Source of the DNA: an uncultured Opitutaceae bacterium
GTDB lineage: Bacteria; Verrucomicrobiota; Verrucomicrobiia; Opitutales; Opitutaceae
NCBI GenBank assembly: GCA_903929355.1
Contig: CAIYUN010000072.1
Coordinates: 1-64,000, forward strand
Reading direction: 5' to 3'
DNA length: 64,000 nt
The notes beneath the pieces were generated by a model. That model saw only the letters and a program-made list of their open reading frames with translations. It made no database searches and was not told where the DNA came from. Below are positions 52,233 through 63,921 of this stretch, in pieces (position 1 is the first letter of the stretch; each line of letters begins with the position of its first letter). The position numbers were made by a program, and so were the translations under genes.

Positions 52233-52266
52233 ACGCCGGCGGCGGACGAAGTCCGACCGCCGGCGT
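52233..52266 (-). terminator. Long GC-rich hairpin after the PEP-CTERM gene
   Basis: The segment acgccggcggcggac, gaa, gtccgaccgccggcgt forms an almost perfect stem of about 15 bp with a 3-nt loop and one unpaired base at most. It lies 24 nt after the stop of the minus-strand PEP-CTERM gene. There is no long U-tract on that strand, so it may be Rho-assisted or a mRNA-protecting stem. Confidence 0.6.
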
Positions 52267-52289
52267 TGAATGGCAAACCCGCAAAATTA

Positions 52290-53906
52290 TCAGGCCCGCC
52301 GCCCGTTCCGGCGGCGGATCCAGCCGGCGCCGCCCAGCACCATCAAGCCAAAGATTCCGGCGTAGGTCGAGGGCTCGGGAATGGCGGAAGCCTGGGGCAC
52401 AAAGGAGACCCCGCGCAGGACCTGCCCGTTTTGCGCCGCCTCCAGCAGGCTGAACGCTTCACCCAACGCTTGGGTGGAAGTGGAGTCGGCGAGTGTGTCG
52501 GTGATGTCATACAAGCCATTCGGGTCCGCGCCCTGGTCGGCCAGGGTGCTGACCGTGGAGGCGATGCCGTAGATGGTCACCGTGCCATCGCCGTTGACCT
52601 TGCCGGTGATGTTGCGGAGGCCGTCATTCGCCGGAGCCGGACCGGTGTAGCCATTCACCGTGTAGGCCACGCCCAGGCTGAGACCGGTCTGCAGGGTGTA
52701 GGCGAGTTTCCAAGTGCCATTGGAGAAAATCCACTTCTGCAGACCCGAGTTGGGATCGTTGCCGTTGGTGAGATCCGCCGCGATTCCATCCCCTTCATCC
52801 GCGACATAAAGGGTGTTGGCGTTGGCAAACCACAGGCCAAACGGGTTGGATGCCGGATTGGTCGGGCTCACCGCCGTCTTGGCCGAAGTGAGGTTGAATC
52901 CGGGCAGAACGTTGATGGTGGTGGCCGCGGCATTGGCCGCGGTGGGGACGCCCAGCGCGCCGTTCACATACCCGCCGCCACTCGGGTTGACCTGATAAAC
53001 CGTGTCGATGCCGTTCCCCCCGCTGCCCTTGGAGACATAAAGGGTGTTGTTGAACAAGGTCAGCCCGCGAAAATTGTCATCCTTGCCGCTCTTGTCCGCC
53101 GTGAGGCCGACGCCCGACTGCGCCACCGAGAATCCATATTCAAAGCCGGTGGAACTGCCCGGAGTCCCCTGCTGCAACCCGACCACGGTGGCCTCGCCCG
53201 TGGCACCTTGGGCGATCATCTGCACCCCCGTGTTGTTCACCACATTGACCGGCTCGGTGCCCGAACCGTTGCCGCCGTTGCCCACCATGTAATAGTTGCC
53301 GTTGTCGAGCACGGCCGCGCGGCCGTTGTTGCCGGTGTAGGTGTTGTTCGGGGAAATCGTCAGAGTTCCATTGAAGTTCAACTGGGCCACCGAGCGTTGA
53401 TACGTCTGGGCCACCGGATTGGTCGGGTCCACATGGTTGGGCGTGTTGGAGTTCGAGACATCCAAAGTGTTCACCGGAGCGATATAATCCATGAAAGTCA
53501 CGGCCGTGCCGTCGGCCGAAACATTCAGCGCGATCTCCGATTTCGAAGGAAAGCTTGTGACCAGATTGACGCCCTCGTTCGCGGCCATTTGGGTGATATT
53601 GAGGCTTTGCACGGTGCTGCCGGTGGTCGTGATTTCGTTAATGATGATCGGCGAGGTCACCCCAAAGCTGGCATCCACGGAGTCATTGCTGAACACATTG
53701 GGATAAGTGCCATTGGCGATGGCGAGCCCGCCGCTGGCTCCAGGCAGCGGTTGGCCAACGATCACGGTGGACGCCGTGCCTTGGTAGATGCTGCCGCTCA
53801 CCAGCAGATCGCCGGCGGTGAAGGCACTTTGGGCCACGGCGTGGCCGGCCGCGACCAGCGCGAGCGCACCGGCCAGAAAGAGTCGGGATTGGCTGGATGA
53901 TTTCAT
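52290..53906 (-). CDS. PEP-CTERM secreted protein, beta-propeller-like
   Basis: The start MKSSSQSRLFLAGALALVAA gives 538 aa with a Sec signal peptide (to about GHAVAQS). The C-terminus is a PEP-CTERM sorting signal: AIPEPSTYAGIFGLMVLGGA followed by a transmembrane helix and Arg-rich WIRRRNGRRA. It should be recognised by an exosortase and be released or anchored at the cell surface. The body is rich in Gly, Asn, Thr and Val; GLTLFNNTLYVSKGSGGNGIDTVYQVN and NPFGLWFANANTLYVADEGDG look like NHL/propeller blades. No exosortase is in the window. It sits 32 bp after another PEP-CTERM gene on the same strand, and a hairpin follows. Confidence 0.9.
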   Translation of the reverse strand: MKSSSQSRLFLAGALALVAAGHAVAQSAFTAGDLLVSGSIYQGTASTVIVGQPLPGASGGLAIANGTYPNVFSNDSVDASFGVTSPIIINEITTTGSTVQSLNITQMAANEGVNLVTSFPSKSEIALNVSADGTAVTFMDYIAPVNTLDVSNSNTPNHVDPTNPVAQTYQRSVAQLNFNGTLTISPNNTYTGNNGRAAVLDNGNYYMVGNGGNGSGTEPVNVVNNTGVQMIAQGATGEATVVGLQQGTPGSSTGFEYGFSVAQSGVGLTADKSGKDDNFRGLTLFNNTLYVSKGSGGNGIDTVYQVNPSGGGYVNGALGVPTAANAAATTINVLPGFNLTSAKTAVSPTNPASNPFGLWFANANTLYVADEGDGIAADLTNGNDPNSGLQKWIFSNGTWKLAYTLQTGLSLGVAYTVNGYTGPAPANDGLRNITGKVNGDGTVTIYGIASTVSTLADQGADPNGLYDITDTLADSTSTQALGEAFSLLEAAQNGQVLRGVSFVPQASAIPEPSTYAGIFGLMVLGGAGWIRRRNGRRA

Positions 53907-53938
53907 GGAAGGAGGCTGGAAGCAGTTGCGCCGGTGAT

Positions 53939-55951
53939 TCAATGGGCCGACAGCGGGGTGAGGGAGTTCCGCCGACGGCGGAACCACGTGGTCCCGGTCA
54001 GGACCAGCAGACCAAAGATACCGGCATAGGTCCCGGGCTCCGGGATCGCATTCACCTGCAGGTCATACCCGTTGCCCCCAAGGGACAGGTAAGAACCGTT
54101 CAGGGACGAATCGGTGACGAGATTGAAGGAAGCCAGATTCCAGCTCGTCGTCGAAGTAACGCTGCCGGTGACGCTGAGCAGGGTAAAGGTGCCGAGTGTC
54201 GCCGTGCCATTAAAATTGAGCAGATTGATCGTCACCTGTCCGCTGGACGGCCCGGTGAGGGTGAGACCGGTGCCGCTGAGGGTGAGCTGGTCCGCCGTCG
54301 AATTCCCCAGCCGGAAATTCAGCGCGCTGCCGCCATTGAGTGTGAGATTGCTGCCGATGGTCAGCGTGCCCGGCGTGGCACCACCGGGAGCGATCGCGCC
54401 GCCGCTGGCAACCGTAACCGCCCCATTCACCGTGCCGGTTCCCCCCAGTGTGCCGGTGCTGTTGACCGCGACCACGCTGGCGGCCGAGGTGCTGCCGTTA
54501 ACCCGCAGGGTGCCGCCGTTGATGATCGTGGCGCCGGTGTAGGTGTTGGCCCCGGCCAGGGTGACGGTGCCCGGCCCGGCCATGGTCAGCACCACCCCGC
54601 TGCCGGCGAGCTTCGCGCTGATCGTGCCGGATTGGACGGTGTAGCTCGTGCCGGTGAGGGTGCCGGAGCCACCGGTGCTCTGAATCGTGCCGCCAGCGAG
54701 CGTCACCGCACCCACGGTCTGGCTCGTGGTCGTGAAGTCGAGGATGCCGCCGCTCACCGTGACCGCGCCGGTGGCACCACCGATCGTGCCGGTGCCAGTC
54801 AAGGCCAGCACACCGCCGCTAACGGTCGTGCCGCCGGTGTAGGTGTTCGCTGCGCTGAGCGTCGTTGTGCCGGTGCCGGCGCGCACCAGCGCGACGGTTC
54901 CAGCCCCATTGCTGATAACCTGGGCATAGGCGGAGGTGGCCGTGGCGGAGCCATTGATGGTCAGCGTGCTGATGGTTCCGGAAGCACTGTTGGTGATGCT
55001 GCCTCCGCCCAGGCCGGACATGAGGGAACCAATCGTTTGATTCTGCCCGTTGAGATTGAGCAGTGAGCCGTTGCCCGCAGCAAAGCCCATGATCAGGTCG
55101 GTGCCGGTGGGCAGGGCATTGCTCACGCTCAAGGTAACCGCCCCGGTGCTGCCGTTGTTGATCAAGGTTTGGCCGGTGTAGGTGTTCTGGGCATTGAGAA
55201 AGACCGTGCCCTTGCCGCCACCCGCGATGCTGTTCTCGATGATCACGCCCGAGGTTCCGCTGATCACCCCGTTCACCACCAGTGAAGCCCACGTGGTGGT
55301 GGACGTGCCCAACAAGGTGTTGACCCCTGAATTGTTTGCGATGGTGGCGCTGATGGTGGCGGCCACCGGAGAAATTGCGGTGGTGGCGGCCTTGAAGACA
55401 AACCCGGCCGCGCCCCCGGTATTGGAGGTGCTGGTGGTGTTGATGATGACCGGCGTCGACATGATCGAGGCGGTGGACACATATGCCAGCAAGGCGTCGC
55501 TGGCCGTCAAGGTGGTGCCCCCAAAAACCAGATTAGTCCCCCCACTCACTGAAGACAGGGTGAGGGTGGTAGCCGCAGCGTCGTTGAGGGACAGGGTGAG
55601 GGTCACCCCGGTTCCCAAGGTGACCGCTCCCGTGCCCAGGGCGACCCCGGAAGCCACACTCAAGGTGTAGCCCGTGGTGTTGAACACGAGCGAACCGGCC
55701 AGCTGGCTTGCGCTCAAAGTTATCGTTCCACCGGCGGCACCCGCAAAAACATCCGCACTCGACGCCGTCGAGGAGACCAAGGTGCCGGTGCTGTCCGCCG
55801 CCGTGTTGAAACTGGTCGCGCCCCAGGTGCCCGCGCCGCCCACGCCACCACCGACGCCGGCCGGATCCCAATAAATCTGCGCCCGCAGGTTGACCACCCC
55901 GGCGAGGCCGGCGACGAGGGCGAACTGGAAAAGGTGTTGGAGAAGTTTCAT
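53939..55951 (-). CDS. Autotransporter-associated beta-strand repeat protein with PEP-CTERM
   Basis: The 670-aa protein begins MKLLQHLFQFALVAGLAGVV, a signal peptide ending near LRAQIYWD. Most of the chain consists of PATR-type beta repeats: NTYTGGTTVSGGVLALTGTG and ANTYTGATIINGGTLRVNG, which form a right-handed beta-helix. The C-terminus (AIPEPGTYAGIFGLLVLTGT then Arg-rich FRRRRNS) is a PEP-CTERM signal. There is no autotransporter beta-barrel, so sorting is through exosortase. It is followed 32 bp later by the propeller-like PEP-CTERM gene, suggesting co-transcription. The role is unknown; a surface or extracellular-matrix protein is likely. Confidence 0.92.
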   Translation of the reverse strand: MKLLQHLFQFALVAGLAGVVNLRAQIYWDPAGVGGGVGGAGTWGATSFNTAADSTGTLVSSTASSADVFAGAAGGTITLSASQLAGSLVFNTTGYTLSVASGVALGTGAVTLGTGVTLTLSLNDAAATTLTLSSVSGGTNLVFGGTTLTASDALLAYVSTASIMSTPVIINTTSTSNTGGAAGFVFKAATTAISPVAATISATIANNSGVNTLLGTSTTTWASLVVNGVISGTSGVIIENSIAGGGKGTVFLNAQNTYTGQTLINNGSTGAVTLSVSNALPTGTDLIMGFAAGNGSLLNLNGQNQTIGSLMSGLGGGSITNSASGTISTLTINGSATATSAYAQVISNGAGTVALVRAGTGTTTLSAANTYTGGTTVSGGVLALTGTGTIGGATGAVTVSGGILDFTTTSQTVGAVTLAGGTIQSTGGSGTLTGTSYTVQSGTISAKLAGSGVVLTMAGPGTVTLAGANTYTGATIINGGTLRVNGSTSAASVVAVNSTGTLGGTGTVNGAVTVASGGAIAPGGATPGTLTIGSNLTLNGGSALNFRLGNSTADQLTLSGTGLTLTGPSSGQVTINLLNFNGTATLGTFTLLSVTGSVTSTTSWNLASFNLVTDSSLNGSYLSLGGNGYDLQVNAIPEPGTYAGIFGLLVLTGTTWFRRRRNSLTPLSAH

Positions 55952-56273
55952 GGAAGCGGGACGGAGGAAAGTTGCTGGCGGAGAAAGATCCTTGGCGCCG
56001 GACGGCGCGGGCGTGGTGCCGGCACCGGATGAGAAAAAATTGCGGCACCGCGCCGGTCAAACCGCGGGGGTGACGATTCCTCAACGATCGCGTTACAACT
56101 GCGACAAACGCGTTACAGCCGCGTGTCAGGCCGTGCCTTTGCGTGAAATCCGGCCGCGGCGCCCACCCCTTCGAGCGCGTATGACTTTTTGGGATACAGT
56201 CGGGGTGGCCCCACCGCCCCAAAGCCAGCCTCCAGCCTCCGCCTTCTGGCCTCTGGCGCACCCGGCGGCGCGC
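55952..56273. other. Intergenic region between PEP-CTERM and kinase genes
   Basis: This 322-bp stretch should hold the promoter of the PEP-CTERM pair. No ORF on either strand is convincing. Near the right end (56224-56260) is a Pro-rich-looking short tandem stretch, cagcctccagcctccgcctt, comparable with the repeat in the scpB tail. No operator is recognised. Confidence 0.5.
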
Positions 56274-58439
<2,166 letters not shown>

Positions 58440-58575
58440 CGTCCGGGCCTTCCGCCAGTTGAGCCAGGCGCGGTGAAGATTGTGTAACGATGACCGGCCC
58501 CGCCACCCTGAACCGGGGCCGCGACGCCCTCGTCGCGTTGCCTGCGATCCCCGGCATCAACCCATGCTCCGTCGC

Positions 58576-60630
58576 TCAACCCAAGGCCGACCCAACCCCC
58601 GCCTGTTCCAAAAACGGACGGCAGACCTCGCTCAGCCGCTCAAAGGTGAACGGTTTGGCCAGCAGCGGCACGCCCCAGCCCGCAATGTCCTGCTCCAGCA
58701 GGGTGCCCCCGGGATAGCCGGTCACAAAGACAAACCTCCGCGCCAGATCTGGGCGCGACTCCCGCGCGCGCAGGTAGAGCTCCGTGCCATTCATCACGGG
58801 CATGCGGATATCGGACAGCACCAGGTCGTAATCCGCCACCGCCAGGGCCGCGAGCCCATCGGCACCGTTGTGGGCCAGCGTGATGCGGCACGCCCCCTGC
58901 CGGCGGAGCAGCTCCTGCAGCAGGACGCGGACAATCTCCTCGTCCTCGACAATCAGCACCCGGGCCCGGGCCCGGGTCTCGGTGGCGGTCCGGACCGGCC
59001 CGGATTGGGATCCGGGGGACTCCTCCAGGAGGAGCGATTGCTCCGGCGCGGCGTCCAGCGGGAGAGTGACGGTGAACCGCGCCCCCTGGCCGGGGACGCT
59101 TTCGGCGGTGATATCGCCATCGTGCTGGCGCACGAGGCTCTGGCAGATGCTCAGCCCCAACCCCGTCCCCTTGTCCGGGTCCTTGGTGGTGAAAAAGGGG
59201 TCAAACACCCGACCCAGGTGCTCGGGGGCGATACCGGGGCCATTGTCGGCCACGATGATGCGCCCAGCGGCGCCGTACGGCTCGACCGCGATCACCACGC
59301 GCGGCTCCGGCCGGGCGCCCACGGCTTGGAGTGCGTTGAGCACGAGGTTCATCACGATCTGCTTGAGCTGGGCGGCGTCAGCCCGCACCGGCACCGGGGC
59401 CGACGGCAAAGAGGCGCGCAACTCACAGCGCGACTCACGCAACTGGAAGCTGAGCATCACCAACGACTCCTCCACCACCGCCCGCAGATCCGTCCGCTGG
59501 AACTGGCCGCGCGCGGGCTTGGCCAGCTGGAGGAGCTGGCGGATGATGCCGGCGGCCTCGAGCGCGCTCTGCCGGATACTGGCGGCAAAGTGGGTGGGAG
59601 CCTCGCCCGTTTGGGTCATGAGCAGGTCGGCGAACCCGAGCACGGGGGTGAGCTTGTTGTTCAGCTCGTGCGCGATCCCGCCCACCAGTGTGTCGAGCAG
59701 GTTCTGCTTCTCCTGCCGTGCCATCATCTGCTCCATCGCGCGCTGCCCTGTCACGTCGTCAAGGCAGGCGCACACCTGGCCGGTCTCGGGAATCCAGCCG
59801 GTGGTAACCCGGAAACGTCGCGGGCCGCGGCCGGGCACTTGGAGCAGGAATTCCCGGCTGGTCGCGCCGTCCGCGTCCACCCCGTCGCGCTCGTGCCGCT
59901 TGAGCATCTGGAGAAAGGCCCCGCGCTCAGCCTCGCTCACCCGGGCGACGAGCGCTGCGGTGGCGGCCTCGTACTCCCCGAGGTTGAGCAGCTCGGCGAG
60001 CCGGCGGTTGCAGGCCTGGATGTTCCCCGCGGGGTCAAGCATCGCCACGCCGAGGGCGTTGCTCTCGAAGAGGCCTTGGTAGAGCCCCCGCGACTGGCGC
60101 AGCGCGTGATTGGTGCGGAACAGCTCCAGGTTCTGGTGGTGGAGCTCGTCGTGCTGGTGGACCAACCGCTCCATCTGCCCCGCCATGAGTCGCGATTGCA
60201 AATTTACCAGCGCCTCGGTGCTGATGAGGCCGAGCAGGCTGCCGGTGTCGTCCACGAGCACGACATCGTCGTAAAACGCATCCCCCCGGCGGGCAAACGC
60301 CCGGGCCAGCAGCTCGTGCGGGGTGGTGCTGGCACGCACGACGACGGGATTCTCCACCAGCGCGGTGTGGGCGGTGCTGTTGCTGTAGAGGGCAAAGCCG
60401 AAGCGCGAACCAAGGATGAAGCCGATGTGGCTGCGGGCGCACAGCCCGAGCACCCGCCCGTCGCGCAGCACGGCGAAGTAGTCCACCTTGAGCTGACGGA
60501 ATCCTTGGTGAATCTCTTCCAACGTGGCCAGGTGGTCCACCGCGTGGCCGTGCTGCACGAGCTCCTTCAGGCCGGGGGTGTCCGACGCGGGTGCAGGTAA
60601 ATCGAGCAGGTCGTGGGCGGCTTCTGGCAT
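58576..60630 (-). CDS. Hybrid histidine kinase with CBS-like sensor, PAS and receiver
   Basis: The 684-aa product shares the N-terminal module of its neighbour: DYFAVLRDGRVLGLCARSHI, SRFGFALYSN and FYDDVVLVDDTGSLLGLIST (residues about 50-150). A PAS domain follows (about 185-300: LFESNALGVAMLDPAGNIQA). The kinase core has the H-box LVGGIAHELNNKLTPVLGF (His 321), N-box NLVLNALQAV, VADNGPGI and GTGLGLSICQSLV. A single receiver (about 555-675) has LIVEDEEIV, the phospho-acceptor in VLSDIRMPVMNG and Lys in LAKPF. The HELNNxLTPVLG box is that of NtrB-like kinases. No membrane segment is present. It lies 136 bp upstream of the other kinase; both may be transcribed together after the solute-binding protein gene. 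Confidence 0.9.
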   Translation of the reverse strand: MPEAAHDLLDLPAPASDTPGLKELVQHGHAVDHLATLEEIHQGFRQLKVDYFAVLRDGRVLGLCARSHIGFILGSRFGFALYSNSTAHTALVENPVVVRASTTPHELLARAFARRGDAFYDDVVLVDDTGSLLGLISTEALVNLQSRLMAGQMERLVHQHDELHHQNLELFRTNHALRQSRGLYQGLFESNALGVAMLDPAGNIQACNRRLAELLNLGEYEAATAALVARVSEAERGAFLQMLKRHERDGVDADGATSREFLLQVPGRGPRRFRVTTGWIPETGQVCACLDDVTGQRAMEQMMARQEKQNLLDTLVGGIAHELNNKLTPVLGFADLLMTQTGEAPTHFAASIRQSALEAAGIIRQLLQLAKPARGQFQRTDLRAVVEESLVMLSFQLRESRCELRASLPSAPVPVRADAAQLKQIVMNLVLNALQAVGARPEPRVVIAVEPYGAAGRIIVADNGPGIAPEHLGRVFDPFFTTKDPDKGTGLGLSICQSLVRQHDGDITAESVPGQGARFTVTLPLDAAPEQSLLLEESPGSQSGPVRTATETRARARVLIVEDEEIVRVLLQELLRRQGACRITLAHNGADGLAALAVADYDLVLSDIRMPVMNGTELYLRARESRPDLARRFVFVTGYPGGTLLEQDIAGWGVPLLAKPFTFERLSEVCRPFLEQAGVGSALG

Positions 60631-60781
60631 GGACCATCAGCACAATCCCTCCGGCGGCCCGTTGGCAAACCGCCCGGGTTAAGAACAGGTGAATACTGGC
60701 AGAGGAGGAACGGAGCCGGGGTCAGGAGCCAGAGGGACCGGCAAATTCACTCTTTTGAAGGACCGGGTGATTCCGTTGGAA

Positions 60782-62389
60782 TCACCTCGTCCGCGCCAGC
60801 TCCGCCGCGTGGCGGTATTGGGCCCGGAAGGCCGTGCCAAGTTCGGTTGCGAGACGGATTTCGTCAGCCGGGTCCTTTGAGGTCAGCGCGGCATGGATGC
60901 GACCGTTGGCCGCGGCGTAGTCCACTGCCGACAGGTCCTGCAGCGCCGCCAGCGCCGCCGGGGGGCGGCCGGCGGCGAGGATCGCCCGCCACGCCTCCGT
61001 GAGTTCGGGGTGCGGGTCGATGTCCATCACGCGGATGATGAAGCTGAGCTCCCGATACACCCCACCCGTCCACGCGGCGCGATAAACCAGCGGGCTGGCC
61101 GCCGCGTAGGGGTTCTCCTCCGGGTCGCTGCGCCGCGGCCCCAGTGCGGCGTCCGTGTAAAAGTCACGCCGGATCGGCAGCCGGCGCAACGCGTATTGCT
61201 CCGGGCCGCCGGGGGTGCCGGGGCGGACGTTCCATATCTCCTGCCCCTCCGGAGAGAGCGCAAACTCGATGAACGCCAGCGCCACCGTGCGGTGGGGCGC
61301 GCCGCGCAGGAGCCCAATGGGGTCGGCCGAGCACACCGTGCCCCCAACGGGTGAGACGTAGCCCACGCGGTCGCTCCCGGCGCGGCGCGTCACCGCCTCG
61401 GCCTGCTGGCGTCCGTAGGAGTCGATGCACATGCCCGCCGCGCAGTCCCCCGCCGCGACATCGATCGGGACCTTTTGCGCCGAGTCCGTGAAGTAGCGCG
61501 CGTTGGCCGAGATGAGTTGGAGCATCCGCAGCCCCGCCACCCAGCCCTCGCCGACCGCCCGGGTCTCGGTGATCTTGTCGGCCGGGCCCGCCGCTCCGGC
61601 CGGAGTCAAGGCCGTGAGCCGCGCCTGCATCTGCTGCTGGATGAGGTTTTCGAAGGCCTTGGCGATGGAGCCGCTCTTCGTCGGGTCCGCCAGCGCCACG
61701 CCGCCGAGGTAGCGCGCGTCTGCGAGGTCCGCCCATTGCGCCGGTGGCGAGGGCAGCCCGCGCCGCGCAACCTCGTCGCGGTTGAACACGATGCCAAACG
61801 CGCTCAACGCGCATCCAACCCAGCGGCCCGACGGATCCCAATAGTCCTCGCCGGCATACGCCGGCGGGATGACCGCGGCGGTGAACCATTCCGGATGCGC
61901 ATGAAGCATGCCGCAGTCCACCAGGCGGCCCGCCGCCGCCTGCGCCTTGAAGTCAAACGCGCCGCCACCAAAGAACAGGTCGAGGCCGCAGCCCGCGTCG
62001 GACGCGAGAAACGCCGCCCGCGCCGCTGCGGCGGGCGTGCCGACAGGCGCCTTGGGGTTAATGAAGCCGGCCTGCACCTCCGCGCTCCACGTCTGGCCGG
62101 GCCGGCTGATCCACAGGTTTTTGAACGCGTTGTTGTAGGCCCCCTCCAGGTAGCGGGCGATCTCACTGGTCCCGCCGAGAGAGCGCCAGTCCACCGCAAC
62201 GGTGCGGCCGGTTCGTGCCCGGTACCAGCGCGCGAACGCCAGCCCGTATTCGTGGCGGATGGCCTCGTTGTGGGGCGAGATGATGACGACCGTGTCGTCC
62301 GCCGCCGCACCCGCCTCGCGCGCCGGCCGCAACCAGAACGGCAGGGCGAGGGTCGCGGCGAGCAGAAATAGGATGAGGACGCGTTTCAT
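60782..62389 (-). CDS. Extracellular solute-binding protein, iron/spermidine-type
   Basis: The 535-aa protein begins MKRVLILFLLAATLALPFWL, a signal peptide or N-terminal anchor. The chain follows the family-1 binding-protein pattern: DTVVIISPHNEAIRHEYGLAFARWY, LDLFFGGGAFDFKAQAAAGRL and the LADPTKSGSIAKAFENLI region, then DRVGYVSPVGGTVCSADPIGLLRGAPH and AFIEFALSPEGQEIW. It is much longer than ordinary Fe3+-binding proteins (about 340 aa), having a C-terminal extension of roughly 130 residues of helical character. It is encoded 31 nt after an ABC ATPase gene. Ligand is unknown; iron, thiamine-like or organophosphate substrates occur in this family. Confidence 0.85.
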   Translation of the reverse strand: MKRVLILFLLAATLALPFWLRPAREAGAAADDTVVIISPHNEAIRHEYGLAFARWYRARTGRTVAVDWRSLGGTSEIARYLEGAYNNAFKNLWISRPGQTWSAEVQAGFINPKAPVGTPAAAARAAFLASDAGCGLDLFFGGGAFDFKAQAAAGRLVDCGMLHAHPEWFTAAVIPPAYAGEDYWDPSGRWVGCALSAFGIVFNRDEVARRGLPSPPAQWADLADARYLGGVALADPTKSGSIAKAFENLIQQQMQARLTALTPAGAAGPADKITETRAVGEGWVAGLRMLQLISANARYFTDSAQKVPIDVAAGDCAAGMCIDSYGRQQAEAVTRRAGSDRVGYVSPVGGTVCSADPIGLLRGAPHRTVALAFIEFALSPEGQEIWNVRPGTPGGPEQYALRRLPIRRDFYTDAALGPRRSDPEENPYAAASPLVYRAAWTGGVYRELSFIIRVMDIDPHPELTEAWRAILAAGRPPAALAALQDLSAVDYAAANGRIHAALTSKDPADEIRLATELGTAFRAQYRHAAELARTR

Positions 62390-62420
62390 GTCCGAAATCG
62401 TTCTCGTTCTCCTACGCTTA

Positions 62421-63491
62421 CTACCCCAACAGCACCACTACATCCTCCGGATCCGCCGCCGCGAAAAGCTCCGCTCCGTCCGGCGCGGCTGCGAGTCGCG
62501 GGTTGAGCTCGTAGATCTTCAACGTCAGGCCGGAGACGGCGAACTCATGCTGCGCCATCTCGCCGAGATAGACCGTGCCGCCGATCCGTCCGCGCAGGGC
62601 GTTGCCCGCGGGCGGCGCACGGTGGAGGGTCCAGCACTCGGGGCGCACCGACAGCATCACGGCCGCGCCGGCGGCCGGGTGCGCGGTCGGGTCACCCATG
62701 ATCCCCTCGAACCGGCCGGCGGGCGTCTCCACGAAAACTCGTCCGCCCGCCCCGCTGATCCACTTTCCCGGGAGCAAATTCGTCTCGCCGATGAACTCGG
62801 CGACCGCCCGGCTGACCGGCCGCCGGTAGACCTCGCGGGGGGTGCCGACCTGGAGGATGCGGCCGGCTTCGAGCACGGCCATGCGATCGGCGATGGCGAG
62901 GGCCTCCTTCTGGTCGTGCGTGACATAGACCGTGGTGAGTTTGGATTCCACGCATACCCGGCGGATTTCCGCCCGCAACTCCTGGCGCAACTGCGCGTCC
63001 AGATTCGACAACGGCTCGTCGAGCAACAGACAGCGCGGGCGCACGATGAGCGCACGCGCCAGCGCCACCCGCTGCTGTTGACCGCCCGAAAGCTGGTTCG
63101 GCCGGCGCGCACCCAGCTCACCCATCCGCACCGCGGCCAGCGCCGCGGCCACGCGGGCGGCGATCTCGGCCTTGGGCACGCGCCGCTCGACGAGGCCGAA
63201 GGCGACATTCTCCGCCACCGTGAGGTGCGGCCACAGGGCGTAGCTTTGGAACATCATCCCCGTGTTGCGCCGGTGCGGGGGGACAGCCGTCACGTCCTCG
63301 TCGCCGAACAGGATTTTGCCGGAATCCGGGACACAAAAACCTGCGAGACTGCGGAGGAGCGTGGTCTTGCCGCAACCGCTCGGGCCGAGCAGGAAAAACA
63401 ACTCGCCCGGCCGGATGGCGAGGTCGAGCCCGTCCAGCGCGACGGTGGCGCCGAACCGCTTGGTGAGTTGCTGGATTTGGATGCCGATCAT
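62421..63491 (-). CDS. ABC transporter ATP-binding protein, FbpC/PotA-type
   Basis: The 356-aa protein starts MIGIQIQQLTKRFGATVALD. It has Walker A LLGPSGCGKTTLLRSL, the Q-loop MMFQSYALWPHL, signature LSGGQQQRVALARAL, Walker B CLLLDEPLSNLDAQLR and the switch His in VYVTHDQKEAL. A C-terminal TOBE-like region (about 240-350) follows, as in importers for iron, spermidine/putrescine and molybdate. It is the first gene of a minus-strand group with the solute-binding protein. No permease gene is in the group or elsewhere in the window, so the transporter is incomplete here. Its upstream region holds repeats, not an obvious promoter. Confidence 0.94.
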   Translation of the reverse strand: MIGIQIQQLTKRFGATVALDGLDLAIRPGELFFLLGPSGCGKTTLLRSLAGFCVPDSGKILFGDEDVTAVPPHRRNTGMMFQSYALWPHLTVAENVAFGLVERRVPKAEIAARVAAALAAVRMGELGARRPNQLSGGQQQRVALARALIVRPRCLLLDEPLSNLDAQLRQELRAEIRRVCVESKLTTVYVTHDQKEALAIADRMAVLEAGRILQVGTPREVYRRPVSRAVAEFIGETNLLPGKWISGAGGRVFVETPAGRFEGIMGDPTAHPAAGAAVMLSVRPECWTLHRAPPAGNALRGRIGGTVYLGEMAQHEFAVSGLTLKIYELNPRLAAAPDGAELFAAADPEDVVVLLG

Positions 63492-63578
63492 GCCACGCGC
63501 AGGCTGCGCTCAGGCAAGTTTGGGGGCGTGGGAAGTCAAAGGGAATGCGCCTACTCGCTCTCGTCCGTCCGGCACCGC

Positions 63579-63828
63579 CCAATCCGGATTGGCCACAAAG
63601 AAGCACAAAAAACGCCTCTCGCTCCGGCGATCATCTTCCGCACGCCTATAGGTGCGACGCAGGGTTCACCACTTTCGAGCAAGTATCCAGACGGCGCGCC
63701 CGGCGTGTACGCCCCACCTCAAACTATCGCCCGCGCGCCTGTAGGCGCGACGCCGGGCCAGCCTAAACGCAGGATTTTTGCCTGCCGCGCCGAAGCCTTG
63801 GCGAAGGCGGGTGCCTTTTTGTGGCCAA
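63579..63828. repeat. Repeat cluster: attggcc ... cttttgtgg and gcgcctataggcgc types
   Basis: The 430-bp gap between the ABC ATPase and the last gene has no credible ORF. It contains aatccggattggccacaaag at 63581, cgcctataggtgcgacgcag at about 63642, cgcgcgcctgtaggcgcgac near 63732 (an inverted hexamer pair) and gtgcctttttgtggcc at 63811. The order matches that at 49176-49347. Confidence 0.65.
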
Positions 63829-63921
63829 ATCTCCGACTTCCGGCCAGCTTCCGGCCTGCTCTCAGAAATCACCTTGCCAGCATGACCTCGTTTGGTTCCT
63901 GCTTCGCCCCTCCTTCACCCC

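Noticed and set aside
58480-60600. Plus-strand ORF of 706 aa opposite the other hybrid kinase
   Set aside because: Antisense shadow of a clear kinase.
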